Below, one piece after another: positions 1 to 20,180 of a DNA stretch of 64,000 nt. How positions within the stretch are numbered: position 1 is the first letter of the stretch; the number at the start of each line of letters is the position of its first letter. Made by a program: the position numbers and the translations under genes. Origin of the DNA: Haliclystus octoradiatus (taxonomy: Eukaryota; Cnidaria; Staurozoa; Stauromedusae; Haliclystidae); contig OU744449.1 of NCBI GenBank assembly GCA_916610825.1, forward strand, positions 62,001-126,000. The letters run 5' to 3'. A model generated the notes under the pieces. It was not told where the DNA came from. It searched no databases and saw nothing but the letters and a program-made list of their open reading frames with translations.

Positions 1-32
1 CTAGAGTACAGCAAGAAAAGATTATTTGATTG

Positions 33-2207
33 TTAGTTGCAAATGTAGCAGTCAGTAATAGTACAAGTGTCATAGTATTTGCTAATTAATGAGCTTTTAA
101 AATTAATAGAGAATCGATGGGGGGATGTATTCATGTTAAAATCAAATTTGAAATCATTCCATGAATGAGGAAATTTGTATGTCGGGTAGGTTTGTAAACT
201 GGAGTTTTTTGCGAAAGGCACAGCAAAGATGTTTTCTTTCCTACGATGGAATCGGTGAAAGATGAACATATTTAAAACAGAAGGAGGTGCTTTTGAAACA
301 ATTACAGAATGGAGTACAGAAAACATTTTTGAAAGATGCAGATCATGAAATTGAAGAATTCTTAGTTTCTTACAAAGAGGCTCAGCGTGAGAGCGTGGTT
401 TCACATTAACTATTATTCTAATACATTTCTTATGTAGCGTATTAAGATGTTTTGTAGCGGAACTATTTCCCCAAATAGCAATTGCATATTCAAAATGTGG
501 TTTAACCATTGTATTATAAATTAGTAATTTATGATTTATCGATAGAAATTTTCGTGCACGGATTAAAGAATATATATTTTTGAGGATTTTGCTTCTTACA
601 TATTTTATATGAGAATTCCAATTTAATTTATTATCAATCATGACACCTAAGAATTTTATTGATTTTGTAGGGCAATCAGAGCCACAACATTGTATTTTAT
701 GATTTTTAAGATGTAGGGGAGAGCGGGGTGAAATGGAACGGGGGTGAATCGGAATACACAACTTCTAAAGACTCAAAAATTACAAAATTGCAGCAGAACA
801 TTGTTCTTATATAGTCTGAACATTGTGTAAACTTTCATTTCGATACATAAAGTAAATAAAATATTATAAGCCTTTGAAAATTTGTACGCGCGATGCAAGT
901 CATTCGCTTTTCACATCGCGTTTGATTTTATTTTCATTTCTTCACGCATCAGGTGTTATTGCATACCATTGTGTAGAGAATTTCCGTGTTATGACGTAGG
1001 CAGTTGTCATTTTTGTCTTTTCCAACAAACTTTCTAGTAAATAGTGTTTATGTTGCAAGATTCACGATGGGGTTGAATGGAACACGGCGGGAAACATTTC
1101 AATCACAGTCTGGCTTCACACTGCTTTGCTTTGTTGTTGCTCCGCCTTTGATTTCACACCAAGAAGAAATCATTCAAATTAATCCATTAAATTGGTTCAA
1201 TTGCCTCTTTTCATTAGTAAATAGCCTTGTATTATTTCTATGAACCATTGATCTTTTTGTTGTTTTATTTTCAACGTAAAATTAATGAGTTTGTATTGTC
1301 TTGTTTTGACTTATTATTTCCTTCGTGAATCAGTGTGAATTATAATGTAAACAAAACATTTGCATGAGCGGTTTCTTTGAATTTGACACCTTCGGAAGGA
1401 AAGCGACTTTGTCGAAGGACTGCATGAAATTAAATGTTGTTTTATTCATATTATATTGGTTAAATCTAATTAAAACCAATTTGAATAATTAACCTTACTC
1501 ATATTCTCTCAATTATAACTGAAATTTGAAAAATTATGCTAGTACGGGAAAATGTTATCGTGTTTTACGGAGACGCATTTTTTCGAATGGAAAATAATAA
1601 TCTTATAAATTTATATTTGGAAGTAAGTTTCTTTATCTATCTAATTTATTATTGTTGATATCAATTTTTAAAGGCTCAATAGCTATGGTACTCAATTTAT
1701 TTGAACAAATTCGATGAAATAATGGTAAATTTGTGGTCATTCCGTTTCACCCCACATTTTCGCAATTTCGCGGTTTTGAAAAAATGTCATTCTTCCTTTA
1801 AACATTGTTTCAACTTTGATTTGACAATATTCAGGTATTTTGCATTATAAACTTCAGACAATTTCCTACAAATCGATACCAAAATTGTGAGTTTTGCGTG
1901 AGCCGTTTTGGAGCAATAATTTTTTTAAGAAAATTTGTTCCAATTCACCCCGCTCTCCCCTAGCCTACTTCAAAATTTTTTGGTTTTTGATTTCCAAAGA
2001 AGATATAATTTGATTTATTTGGATTTAGAGTTAAATGATTTGCATCAAACCAATCAAAAACATTTTTCAATTCTAGATTACAAGAAGTTTCGAGTGAAGA
2101 AGTATCATTAGAGCTAAATTGAAGTGTGGTGTCATCAGCAAATAGGTTTACATCGAATTTTGTACAGGTTGGAAGATCATTTAAGTATATAAGGAATAGG
2201 AGTGGAT
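33..2207 (-). mobile_element. Decayed non-LTR retrotransposon (LINE) reverse transcriptase, split by a DNA element
   Basis: Reading leftwards, 2207-1963 encodes the RT core with a short PLLFLIYLNDL block and the catalytic FADDTTLQF motif (about 2145-2185). It continues into a segment that resumes at 713 and runs to 33 (242 codons), containing the RT C-terminal pattern FLGVMIDNKLNW followed by thumb-like sequence. The two halves belong to one frame interrupted by the inverted-repeat element at 716-1960. The copy is 5'-truncated near 2207, with no endonuclease domain. The family looks Jockey/CR1/I-like; the clade was not resolved. It lies downstream of TRAF3IP1 exon 1 and is probably in that gene's intron. 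Confidence 0.8.
716..1960. mobile_element. Non-autonomous TIR DNA element with TA target duplication, inserted in the LINE
   Basis: The left end GGGGAGAGCGGGGTGAA (716-732) is the reverse complement of the right end (about 1937-1960), giving inverted repeats of roughly 24 bp with one mismatch. Both sides are flanked by TA (714-715 and 1961-1962), as for Tc1/mariner-type insertions. The motif GGGGTGAAxxGGAA recurs inside the element at about 740, 1067 and, inverted, 1739, which looks like subterminal protein-binding repeats. No transposase ORF is visible; the 79-codon ORF at 1004-1243 resembles nothing I know. Removing the element rejoins the LINE reading frame. Confidence 0.85.
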
Positions 2208-2690
2208 ATGTATATAGTCAATATATCATTGTTCAACTTTGAATATGTGCTGAGTTAGTGAGACATCACACATAATAAAAGTTCAACACACATCTGAGAT
2301 CTAGTAGGCCTAATAATTATGTTTTTTGAGGCTTTAAATCTTTATTGTTAGCCTATATTAAGTGGGAGCCCTTTAAAAGAAGATATACTTTTTAAATATT
2401 GGGGTGTGACGCGTTTTAAAATTTTACAAGCATTTGACAAAATTGATAGACTTGAAGAAATGACTACTTCATGATTGGAAATTGCTAATGATAGTTTCAT
2501 CTACTGGTTTACATCAATTATGAATGTGTAGTCTTTGACTCCTTCTATATTATATCAAATATATCATATAACCTCGCCTATTTATCTTTTAGAAAAATGT
2601 TGGAAAAAAGCTATTATTGCAGACTTACATTCATTAATAGTTAAGTAGGCTGCCTAGCCTGTTCGTGTTCTTCCAGTAGACATTACTTAC
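2208..2690. other. Intronic/flanking sequence of TRAF3IP1, nothing coding seen
   Basis: AT-rich non-coding sequence between the LINE and the splice donor of TRAF3IP1 exon 1. A block at about 2524-2550 matches, in inverted orientation, part of the Penelope-like terminal sequence at 14950-14980. I did not find exon 2 of TRAF3IP1 here. Confidence 0.5.
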
Positions 2691-2882
2691 CGTAATACTA
2701 GCTGAATCTAGTTCTTCTGCCGTAAACAGACCATCCAATTTCCCCGTATTTTTAATGATTTCTGTTATAATATCATGAATGAAACGAAAAGGTGGCTTTT
2801 TTAAAAGCTTTTCGGTTAGTGGCGGCCTCTTTATAACCTTTCCAAGACTATTTTGAGTCTTTTTCAACACAGTGTCGTCCAT
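2691..2882 (-). CDS. TRAF3IP1: TRAF3-interacting protein 1 / IFT54, first coding exon (partial gene)
   Basis: Sixty-four codons from ATG (2882) to a GTAAGT donor at 2690, phase 0. The residues KVIKRPPLTEKLLKKPPFRF followed by HDIITEII match the N-terminus of IFT54 (MIP-T3), a calponin-homology-like domain that binds tubulin. IFT54 is an IFT-B subunit of the intraflagellar transport train, needed for building cilia. Only this exon is present. The later CH-domain residues, the charged middle and the coiled-coil C-terminus must lie to the left, outside the window, because no matching exon was found at 1-2690. The open frame runs on to 2634 past the donor, but that part does not resemble the family and is read as intron. 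The start fits the family, whose Met also lies about 15 residues before KVI+RPPLTEK. Confidence 0.88.
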
Positions 2883-4831
2883 TTTGCAGAACTATTGAAA
2901 ACACAAATGAAGGTACAAAATGTGAAAAGCGGAGACTGGGGAACATATGTGGTTGTCGTGGTAACGTCAACTAAACTTCAGATAATCTTCATTTATCACA
3001 TGGTATATAACCCATCGTATATATAACATTATATTCATATACCATCCATAAGTTGCTTTTTGCAGTCCACTCACTACAACAAATTTTTGTATGGTTTATA
3101 TTCATCTAGAAATATTTTTATTACTAGCTTGCATGTGTTGTCAAAATAGTGATAATTAACTTTGCCGGATGCCTAAATAATTTATAAATGATGTATTGTT
3201 CTTCGATTCAATTATCTAAGTGCAATGGTTCGTGACAATAAAAGCATAGTGATAAGTGATTTGCAGACGGTTTGAATTTAGTGCCAATTATCCCGCAGTT
3301 TGTTTCATAAACATTTAAATATGATATGAAATTGATCAGTTGAAGTGAAATGAGGTTATTAGCACATAACCAAGAACACAAATTATTCATACCACCAATG
3401 GCAAGATAGCTTTAGATAAATTTAGAGCTTTTAATAGTATTTGCAGAAGTCTATCATCAACATAATAAGTTGACATCACCACCAATTATTTACGATTTGG
3501 TAAATATCAATCATTTATATACTACAGTGCCCTTAAAAAAGTGAATTATATTTCTATTGAATACCGGAATTGCAGAGCTCAAATCTGCATCCTGACTATT
3601 CCATTTACACGCATCAGCATTTTGAAATGATCAATAGCGATGGTTGATTTGATGAAAATGTCATTGTGAGAACGGTTCAGTATTGTCTTGTTGGCAATTC
3701 TTCGTAAATTACGGCTCTGGAAGTTATGAACGGAGCCTCGTTCATTGTTTTGCGATTTAAAGAAGCGATCTAGATGTTCAACTTCGCAGTTCCTCCGTAT
3801 AAGACAGCGCAGTATCTGATAGTGCGGCAAGGCAGTGGAATTATCCATTAGCAGTTCATCTATGATACCAGCACAGATAACTAATACCTCATACCAGTCT
3901 CTCTTTATACTGAAATGTCATCAGTGTATAATTTAATCTTCCATACTTATACAGTTTTCTATAGAAATAGAAATATCATTTACGTAAATTTGAACTTGAA
4001 GGACGCCATCTTTGCTTTATTGGACCTACCATATATTAATGGAATCGACCCTCTTAATTAAGTACTCCATAGGCGTTGTTTACATTAGCAACAGTGTAGT
4101 ATCGAATCAAAGTAGTTCATCGTTAGTGTACGTATGTTGTAGATTTGCCAACTAATCCTAACATGTACGTCGCACAATATACAAAATATACAGTCAGTGT
4201 TATAATAGCTATAGCTGCAGTAACGTAGAGATATCATTTGCGCCAATTACTCAACTCTGATTCGTTTTAGTATTTAAATGAATGACGATGGTGGCGTGGA
4301 TCAACTTTATCTCTGATGAGGAATATAATTACCGTTCGATTACATTATCAATTGGCGGTTCCTTTTAAATTCGAATAGCACGCATGAGTCCTATGTACAG
4401 ATCAAAATTCGAGTTCAAACCTCGTATCGATAACAACACCTGCTGCATGCAAAGAGAATGGGTCTCATTTTTGGTGGACGGTGGTTGCTGATTGGTTGCG
4501 GGCCTCCATCGACGTGATTGCAAATCAATAATGTAAGACCCATTTTACAGATGTTGCCATAGTAACTTTTGACGTTAAGAAACTCTATTGGAGACTTCAA
4601 ACACACATATGCTGTTTGTTAAGCTTGCATTGACGCTATCGACAGCTGCATATTTCTGTTGAATTGGTCGCTTTGAGAAATCGCATAGTTGTGGAATCCG
4701 AGTGTGGTTGGCTGGTTTGTGTACATCTGAAATTCCGATGTTAAGGTGAATAGAATTCTTTCTTTAGTTTTTATATACCATGTAACAGCCATATTTATCA
4801 GTAGTAGTCTCTTGAGTGTATTTTACTGGCG
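2883..4831. other. Divergent intergenic/promoter region between TRAF3IP1 and the Cdk5 activator
   Basis: The two genes point away from each other, so this 1.9 kb must hold both promoters. No convincing ORF: the frames at 3208-3390, 3579-3848 and 4415-4606 (all minus) have no recognisable domain. No repeat with clear ends was seen. Confidence 0.5.
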
Positions 4832-5755
4832 ATGGGAATGACCTTAGGGACACACCGTAGTTATACGCCATACAACCCAAATACATCATATCGCAATGTT
4901 AAACGTAGCCCAAATGCGGCGAGAAGGGAGAGCATGGGCAGACGCAACAATAATAACAGCCAAAGGGAGAAAGAAAGTCTTTATTCTGGTTTTGGCAAAC
5001 TAACGCTTATTCAAGACTGCTTCTCGGGACTTGGTAATAAGGAACGAAAACTTCAGTTGAATGGCAAAGGTCCAGCTGTCTATACCCTACGTGATCCTTT
5101 ACAGAAGAAATCCAAATCGAAAGTGACGACGTTTAAAACAGTAGAAGACACCACTTTGCGATTGACTAACAGAGACGGAGAACTAGACAACTTAAAACCG
5201 AAGCAGCTATCATCATCATCATCATCGTTTTCTGGCGTTGAATTGAGATTCCATCGCACTACATCGCAGCCAATCTCTTTAAGCGACACTCTTAAATACA
5301 TTGGCTGTTATACGTATCTTAGTTGCCGCCACGTAGACGGCTTAAAACCTTCAGTCGTCGTGTCGTGGGTGCGGGCAATTGACAAGAACTTAATGCAATC
5401 GGGCTGGCAAGATCGAGCGTTTATCAGTCAGCCAAACATGATTGTATTTTATATGCTATTACGCAGTTCATTATCAAAGAAACAGTATAACGTATCGCTT
5501 GCTACCCTCAGCGAATTGAAGCTGCAGGTCATGGCTTGTCTATATATGTGTTATTCGTACTGTGGCCACGAGATAAGCTATCCGTTGAAACCGTTTCTAG
5601 CTGATTTACCTAATCGAAGATTATCATTCTGGGATATATGCATGGAAATCATAGACAAACAAAGCAATGCTCTATTACTCATCAATAGGGACTCAGGTTA
5701 TTATGAAAAAATTGAAGCTGAACTTCGTCTGTTCGGACATTCACTGAAGAGATAG
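4832..5755 (+). CDS. CDK5R1: Cyclin-dependent kinase 5 activator (p35 family), intronless
   Basis: A 307-residue protein, the same length as human p35 as I recall it. It begins MGMTLG, with Gly2 placed for N-myristoylation as in p35/p39, which anchors the kinase activator to membranes. Residues 1-145 are basic and low complexity with a Ser run (about 127-132). Residues about 150-300 form the Cdk5-binding cyclin-like fold: LKYIGCYTYL, SWVRAIDKNLMQSGWQDRAF (179-198) and HEISYPLKPFLADLP (246-260) are family hallmarks. The activator turns on Cdk5, mainly in neurons. One exon codes for everything, as in vertebrate CDK5R genes. AATAAA lies at 5786-5791, about 31 bp after the stop. The gene could equally be called CDK5R2; invertebrates usually have one copy. 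Confidence 0.93.
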   Translation: MGMTLGTHRSYTPYNPNTSYRNVKRSPNAARRESMGRRNNNNSQREKESLYSGFGKLTLIQDCFSGLGNKERKLQLNGKGPAVYTLRDPLQKKSKSKVTTFKTVEDTTLRLTNRDGELDNLKPKQLSSSSSSFSGVELRFHRTTSQPISLSDTLKYIGCYTYLSCRHVDGLKPSVVVSWVRAIDKNLMQSGWQDRAFISQPNMIVFYMLLRSSLSKKQYNVSLATLSELKLQVMACLYMCYSYCGHEISYPLKPFLADLPNRRLSFWDICMEIIDKQSNALLLINRDSGYYEKIEAELRLFGHSLKR

Positions 5756-5785
5756 AAATAACAAAACGATGTATAGCATACATTA

Positions 5786-5791
5786 AATAAA
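5786..5791 (+). terminator. Polyadenylation signal AATAAA of the Cdk5 activator
   Basis: Canonical AATAAA about 31 bp downstream of the stop codon at 5753-5755. A second AATAAA-rich stretch lies near 6281-6292. Confidence 0.6.
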
Positions 5792-8029
5792 CATTTAATT
5801 ATGCGAGTATATATGTACATACGACAAGGCTAGTCGCCTGTGTAGGATTATTATAGTAGCTAGGACAGTTTTATTAACGACACTTGAGTGCTTGATTGGA
5901 CTATTTGCATCTCATTCATAGGATATTATTTTTCTCTGCTCGGACGGACTTCAGCGTTTACGTCCAGTACTTCAAACCGAAGGTGTGCGTCGGGTCGGAT
6001 TTACAGAAAATTGATTACGGGTGCGAATGCAATAGTGATTCGATCCCAATAATACTAACCCTAATATTTTGCATGAAATCCGAGCTCAACAGGCCATCAA
6101 AGAGATGTAAATCATGTAAACGTCCAATAAGACGTCTATTTATCCAACATAATTAAGAACCGGCAGTGTCACTTATAAATCTATCGACGCTTGCTTCATA
6201 TACAGCCTCAGACGCACGGCCATATCTTCAATTTGAAATCTTTGATGATCTACATTCTACGTCAGGCTGGAAGTCAAGTCAATAAAATAAAATACAAAAC
6301 CACCAAACTCTAAAAATAAATTCCAAGACGTGAATACATGGCGTCTGACGTACTAAGCTGTCTATCCATTTCGTCTATCACTGTATAATACGGAGAGTGA
6401 ACTGTGGTGGAGAATATGACACAACACAGATTGAAGTGATGGATGATTAATCAATCAACACATCTCAATCATCATTTCCTTCATGAAATTGTAATTATTT
6501 CGCATCCTTTGAGACAATTGAACCAATTGTATAATTTGATTTGATTTGATTTGATTTGTTCGTCATATTAAAATTAATAATAATAATACGCAAACCGTGT
6601 CGGTGATCAAATCACCATTGTTTCATTATTGTTAAACTCCTTTTCCGCAGAGCACTTTCCAAACTTCTTATACGCTTCTGGGTTATCTATAGGCCTCTGG
6701 CTATCCGACGTTTTGTTTTTACAGTTTAAAATGCTATAAATTGCTCATAAATTGCGATTAAAATTTCCAAAATCGTGATATTTCGACGGAAGTTATGTGA
6801 AAATAAACTGCTTTCCTTGGTGTATCCCGTCATGCCTAGCAACATCACGAATTTTAGAGCACGCTTTATTGTAATGGCTGCCAATATTTCGTAAAAGTGT
6901 TTCATCATATTTTGCAAAAGTATTCCAATATGCCTAGAAGGAGAAGTGGTACAACAATACTCCATTTTACATCACAAACAGAAGACACAATTCTCGGTAA
7001 GTCTTTTACAACTTAAATGTTTGAATGCTTCATGTAAAGTCTGTCGAAGTCACTTTTACCGTGGTTTTTACCCTGTTGCATGAGGGCTTACAGGACTCTG
7101 ATGGCAATTTTTACTTTTAAGTATCATAATCCCAAATAGCCTACTTTATTATCAAGTTATCGTTGGCAGAAGAGATTACTGTGTCACTGTATCGCCAATA
7201 TTAGCTTGATTTGTTATGAACTGTTCTTCTTTGGAAGAAAGGATTTATTGTGTCACCGTTTTATGTCAGCAGTTCTGTTCTGTTATCCACACTGCACACA
7301 CAGAGATTTGACCCATAACAAATAAACAAATTCAGAGAATTAGTGTGGTACTTTTCAGTTATCAAGCAGTTGTAAGTTGTACAAATACAAAATTGGAGTT
7401 GTAATTTAGAATTTTAGCTGCCTTCTATCCTTTTGTCGAAATGTACAATGTACATTTATAATGTGCCATACATTGAAAACGTCCACTGTGTCCACACATT
7501 GTTTACTTTAATCATTATTATATGAGGTAGGTGAATGGTGAACATTATAGACATGTGTCCTCTCTGTGAGAAGTTGGCTAAAGTTAATAAAATATTAGAG
7601 TTTGAGTATCTCATTTATGTAATTTACTGTATCAAATTTCAGAATCACCTGTTGTTATTACCAATATCACTCAATGACTCATGCTGAGATTCACTCAACC
7701 GACACAGCAATAATATTTACATACCAATGCCTTTCATTGTGAAAACAAGTTCATTAACTGCAATACCTAAGATACAATCCATATTTACTTCATTTGAACT
7801 ATGTAGTCAACATAAAATGTACTTATGGATAACCCATATTTATAAATATATTTGATTTGAAATATGTACTACAATAGAGTATCAATTATCTCCTTTTCAC
7901 TATGCTTTACATGTATGTAACGATTAATTATCAAAACTGAAATGAATTATCATTGTTGTTCTGCATTTTTAATTCCTTCTCATGACTATTTTGTTTCATT
8001 GACATTCTCTTTGACAAGACATACTGCAG
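5792..8029. other. Intergenic, no gene recognised
   Basis: AT-rich sequence. A (GATTT)n run at about 6537-6560, with an adjacent GACGAA block on the minus strand, resembles the 3' tail of the CR1-like LINE at 37.5-40.65 kb and is probably a severely truncated copy. The frames at 5896-6156 (+) and 6726-6965 (-) have no recognisable domain. Confidence 0.5.
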
Positions 8030-8219
8030 GCTACTAACGGGAGCGAAGCGACCTCTTTGAGGAAGCCGAAGGCTGACTGGCCCCGGGCGCAGGCCGCAAG
8101 CCGAAGGCTTGTATAAAATATAACAGGAAAATACAGGGGATTAAATTCACAAATAATTCCACTTACATACATCCTTACACAATAACAAAAGTAAGATTAA
8201 CATAAAAATTTATATTAAA

Positions 8220-9362
8220 GGAAGTTGATGATTATATTATATAATTCATTTATTTGCCAAAAAAATGACAGGCAAGAACAAAGGAGAGTTTGCACCCTCA
8301 CTAACATGTGGCCTAATATATATAATACATGTATAAGAAGATAATTAATGTGTGATAAATTGATTGTAAATAAGTAATTAATTTAAAGATATTGTTGCAA
8401 TGATTAACTGATTAACCATAGCCAAAAATTTTGCAATGTGATAACGTGTTTACTTTTTCGAGTGATGCCTTGAACTCTTTGACAGTCTTAGAATTAACTG
8501 CAAAGTCCGGTAGTGAGTTCCACCATGGTATCACTCTGTTGTTAAACATAAATTTCGTAATATTGGTCCTACACATTTGCGTTGAATATAGTTTGTAAGG
8601 ATGACCACGCATTGTATATTTGTTTATAAGATATTTACAATTTATTGAATCAAGAGATAAATCAACTAAGTCATGCGTGATTTTATAAATCATGATTAAA
8701 TCAGCTTTAACCCTCCTCGACTCTAATGATTCTAGCTTGAGGAGCTTTAGGCGATCACAGTAATCAATAAATTTGAGATTGGCAGCGTTACATATGAATC
8801 TTGTAAAAAATCGCTGAATTTTTTCCAGCAATACGATATCTTTTGCTAAGCAAGGGTTCCAAACTGGGGAACAAGTCTCTAGAATAGGTCTTACATAGAC
8901 TTTGAATGCATTTAATAATAATAAGGGATCTTTTGATGTAAATGATTTCATAATTAAGTAAGAACGTGAATACGCTTTTGCTGCTATCATTGAACAATGA
9001 GACGAAGGCTTCAAATCGGACGTAACTATGATACCAAGGTCTCGAATTCTATAAACTGTTTGTAAGTGATGACCATCTAAATTGTAGGAAGTATTGTTAC
9101 AGTTCGGTTTAGATGTTATAAACAAGGAGCACTTTTCGAATGCTATCCTCAGCTGCCAAGTTTTCGTCCATTGTGCCAGATTTTCGAGAGTTTTTGATAA
9201 ATTTGCTGAAGTCCCGTTTTTTCGGGCAGAATAAAATTTTGAATCGTCTGCAAATAAACTTACTTTACAATCACCTTCAAGGCAATCAGCAATGTCATTT
9301 ATGAACAATATAAATAATAGAGGTCCCAATACGGAACCTTGAGGAACACCACTAACTACATT
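8220..9362 (-). mobile_element. 5'-truncated CR1/Jockey-like LINE (RT C-terminal half and 3' UTR)
   Basis: The open frame 9329-8412 (305 codons) starts inside the RT palm: GVPQGSVLGPLLFILFINDI straddles its 5' edge, followed by LFADDSKF (catalytic Asp pair), then the thumb and C-terminal region ending near IPWWNSLPDF. It is uninterrupted, so the copy is fairly young. The frame extends upstream to about 9362, where similarity stops abruptly, typical of incomplete reverse transcription. The 3' UTR, with a block resembling CACATGTTAGTGAGGGTGC (minus strand), runs to about 8220 and resembles the 3' ends of the LINEs at 21.6 and 55.0 kb. Confidence 0.88.
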
Positions 9363-10342
9363 CTAACTAACTAAATAATTGACAGAGAGAACGGCATATT
9401 GTAGCGGTGCTAAATTTACATTGAAAAACTTTCTTTCTGTGTTGAAAGGAAGCTAGATATATTAATTATTACAAAATACAAATACTCAGTCAAATTTTGA
9501 ATTCCGAAATAATCCAACCCAAAAATTGCACAACAAATCCGATCCGATCGGAAGACCGAAAATATCAACCCGAATCCGACCCGATCCAATCGGGTTCGGA
9601 TTCGCACATCTTTACTTCAAAGTTGTCATCCATACTTGCGAAGGCAAACGATAAATTTTCGGAGGAAAGACACAGTTACAGATCAAAACAGTTTGTAACA
9701 TATTTCAATAAAGCAAACCAAACAGGTGTAATATAATTCTACACAAATCGGATTATTTGTAGGGGCAAAACCTCAGCTAACTTACACAACTATTCCATGT
9801 CTTTCAAACACTCCCTTCCGTTGAATGTCTCCATGGCAACACCAAGCGAAATTTGAAGGTGTTACGACGACAACATGTGAGATAAATAGACCTTGATGAA
9901 TTAATAATCAATTTTCCAATAATCCGCCACGTAGAGGGTGGCCTTCATCAATGGCTCAGTTCTAAACCTAATTCAGTTAGGAGTTACAATGTTACACTGT
10001 GTAGGGAGGATAAGCTTATGATCCATTAAAGATAACTGATTTTAATGTAGAAAATTCAGTACACATCTGTCCCAATCTTTAGAGGGGTAAATCATGTGTT
10101 AGTTACACGACTTGCTTAAGCGAAGCATGGTCCTCACGTTTGACAATAATATTAGTGTCACATCGTGGGCGAGACAAAGGAGGACACAAGGAATGGTTGA
10201 TTGATATGATATAGTGTCAATTGTCATGGTTACATGGTTAATATTATGTTCATTACAGTATCTTAATTACATGATGAGAAGAACAGAGGCAAAAATAACA
10301 TTTATGAGATGAATACAATACCTAACAATTTTAAAATTCAAT
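9363..10342. other. Intergenic between LINE and citrate synthase 3' end
   Basis: No gene recognised. At 9535-9610 there is a self-similar patch built on GATCCGATC and CCGAATCCGACC (degenerate short-unit repeat). The rest should include the citrate synthase 3' UTR (minus strand), but no canonical AATAAA was seen close to the stop. Confidence 0.5.
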
Positions 10343-18901
<8,559 letters not shown>

Positions 18902-19978
18902 TGTGCGTGTGTGTTACTTGATATGATATCGTAATGCACAAACTAGAAGTGCAGCAGAACAACTTTCGCTTCAAGCTCTTTTCTCAGGGGGGAATTCATG
19001 AAAGAAGCAAAAGTACGGAATTTAAAAAAAAATGATGTGAACCTTGAACAGAGAAAAATCTGAGGGTCTGGTGAAGAATTATTAACCGAGGTAGTCCATT
19101 TACATTCGAAAGAGGCTGGCAGTAGTTTGTCGCTGGATTTGATCGCTTGATGGGAACAGAAATTGGTGTACCCATGGTGTACCGCAATTTTAATAGATAA
19201 AAAGGCAAATTGATAAGATAGATAAATAACTCATAACTACCATAGATAAAAGTCGATTTTACGAATTTAAAATTGGTATTGATCGATCAAAATTTCGTTA
19301 CAGTTCTTGTTTTCTCTTCGCTTATATCAAATCACGATCAAATCTATAGACAATGTTTAGAGTCTTATTTAGGCCAATCTTGGAATCTGAATCATCATAT
19401 CTCGTTATAATTTTTCAACTTTTCCTTTGTTTTGAGTGGTCGTAAAAACATGAAATTTTAGGTTCTTCATTCTCGCCTGCTGTGAGATTAAATCGTCCTC
19501 CTTAATTTTTGAAAATGGCACACCACCGTCCAAAAAATATCAGGGTGGTTTAAGATCCCGAAAACAAATTCATCGAAGAATCATTACAATGTGGAACATT
19601 CTGGATCATTCTGCTAGAGAGTACAGTTTACGCTTTTAAAGACTTCTCAGTCATTTGGAATTGGAAATTTTGCCCGGAAAAAAAAATGGCATTAGTTATA
19701 CCTTGAAAATTGCACGCTTTTGCGTTTTCTTCTCGTTGGTTTTCGTCTCAAATTGCATGAAATTTGACTTGACATTTTTATTGCGGAGGTGTCCCCCCCG
19801 AGGGTTTACGGCCGTGGCTGTTAAACATACTTTTCTAGTCTATGTCTATATACAAATTATTAAATTAATGAGTGAGAAACATTGCTGTTATCACCTTTCC
19901 ATGAATACATATAAAAATCAAGTGTAATCATCTGAAATGGAAAATAATCATAATTAAATCCCGGGAGTTATATATATA
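18902..19978. other. Upstream region of citrate synthase; intergenic
   Basis: Should contain the citrate synthase promoter and 5' UTR (minus strand). No TATA box placement could be defended. The frame at 19655-19927 (+) has no recognisable domain. Confidence 0.45.
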
Positions 19979-20176
19979 GACAGTCACACGATAGGAATGT
20001 GCCGTCCCTCTTACGCCTTACATATTTGCAACACAAAGGACGCCACAAATCACGGTCAGACATAGCTGACAAAGAAACTTGTAAATACCTCAATTCACGA
20101 TACGAAACATTATGAAAAGCAGAAAAGTACTCTGTAAGGCGTAAGAGGGACGGCACATTCCTATAATGTGACTGTC
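19979..20176. mobile_element. Foldback mini-element with about 44 bp inverted repeats
   Basis: The left arm 19979-20022 and right arm 20133-20176 are near-perfect inverted repeats containing GGAATGTGCCGTCCCTCTTA. TATA flanks both ends (19975-19978 and 20177-20180), which may be the target duplication. There is no ORF. It abuts a LINE RT fragment on its right. Confidence 0.8.
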
Positions 20177-20180
20177 TATA

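Noticed and set aside
1004..1243. 79-codon frame in the TA-flanked element, possible transposase remnant
   Set aside because: No DDE or helix-turn-helix motif; composition like the surrounding non-coding sequence; the first ATG in frame lies inside it.
3579..3848. 89-codon minus-strand frame, with GCGATCTAGATGTTC also found near 48726
   Set aside because: Only about 15 bp shared with 48.7 kb; no domain; not enough for a repeat family or gene.
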